Assembly: GCA_003552565.1 (NCBI GenBank) | Contig: PUNB01000251.1 | Span: 1 to 24,350, forward strand | Direction: 5' to 3' | Length of the DNA stretch: 24,350 bases | Source: Lentisphaerota bacterium | GTDB lineage: Bacteria; Verrucomicrobiota; Lentisphaeria; Oligosphaerales; PUNB01 | Shown here: piece after piece, positions 24,322 to 24,350 of the stretch | Layout of the letters: each line of letters opens with the position of its first letter | Position numbering within the stretch: position 1 is the stretch's first letter | Notes under the pieces: generated by a model | Database searches by the model: none | Seen by the model: the letters and a program-made list of their open reading frames with translations, nothing else | What the model was told of the DNA's origin: nothing | Made by a program: the position numbers and the translations under genes

Positions 24322-24350
24322 ACACTTCGCCCCCACACTTCGCCCCCACA
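24322..24350 (+). repeat. 13-bp tandem repeat at the window edge
   Basis: ACACTTCGCCCCC occurs twice in tandem (24322-24334 and 24335-24347) and a third unit begins with ACA at the last base of the window. It starts 19 bases after the rnhC stop. The full extent cannot be seen. The unit is too short and lacks spacers for a CRISPR array. Confidence 0.7.

Noticed and set aside
24322..24350. CRISPR array start at the window end
   Set aside because: The 13-bp units are contiguous without spacers; no repeat of 25-40 bases with spacers was found anywhere in the window.

Overview
The window looks like a chromosomal stretch from a strictly anaerobic, fermentative, H2-handling bacterium of medium GC content. 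It carries a trimeric electron-bifurcating-type [FeFe] hydrogenase, a putative sensory [FeFe] hydrogenase, RNase HIII and a type I-E CRISPR-Cas operon. The phylum cannot be fixed from the sequence. The repeat-rich spacer at 22.6-23.3 kb resembles intergenic DNA I associate with Lentisphaerota/Kiritimatiellota-like or Planctomycetota-like genomes, but that is an impression, not evidence.

Layout. (1) 1-6995, minus strand: a type I-E CRISPR-Cas operon read right to left as cas3, cas8e, an unexpected HEAT-repeat/zinc-finger/PD-(D/E)XK nuclease-like gene, cse2 (cas11e), cas6e, cas7e (cut by the window edge). No CRISPR array, cas5e, cas1 or cas2 is visible; they may lie beyond position 1. (2) 7126-12813, minus strand: a tight housekeeping operon pheS-pheT-folE-GT4 glycosyltransferase-DtxR-family regulator, driven by a near-consensus promoter at 12857-12884. 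The cas genes follow in the same direction after only 130 bases, with no clear terminator or promoter between. (3) 12814-13482: a 669-base AT-rich divergent spacer. (4) 13483-14925, plus strand: an FHA-domain protein with an acidic linker and three Ig-like/carboxypeptidase-regulatory-like repeats. (5) 14946-22455, minus strand: hydC-hydB-hydA, then a sensory hydrogenase-like PAS protein (hydS-like) and a SpoIIE-type PP2C phosphatase. Upstream of hydC is a TGTGA-N6-TCACA inverted repeat (CRP/FNR-family or Rex-like). (6) 22456-23363: a 908-base spacer without convincing genes, made of nested inverted repeats including a 449-bp MITE-like element with 23-bp terminal inverted repeats. (7) 23364-24302, plus strand: rnhC (RNase HIII), followed by a 13-bp tandem repeat running off the window.

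How the genes work together. HydABC should couple ferredoxin and NAD(H) redox to H2. The adjacent HydS-like protein keeps the H-cluster cysteine ligands but has Ala in place of the proton-transfer Cys, and it carries a PAS domain. That fits an H2/redox sensor signalling through the overlapping phosphatase gene; the convergent FHA gene is a natural but unproven phospho-dependent partner. In the CRISPR locus, the nuclease-like gene between cas8e and cse2 overlaps cas8e by 29 bases, so it looks like an integrated accessory component rather than a passenger. It is the strongest candidate here for a previously undescribed system.
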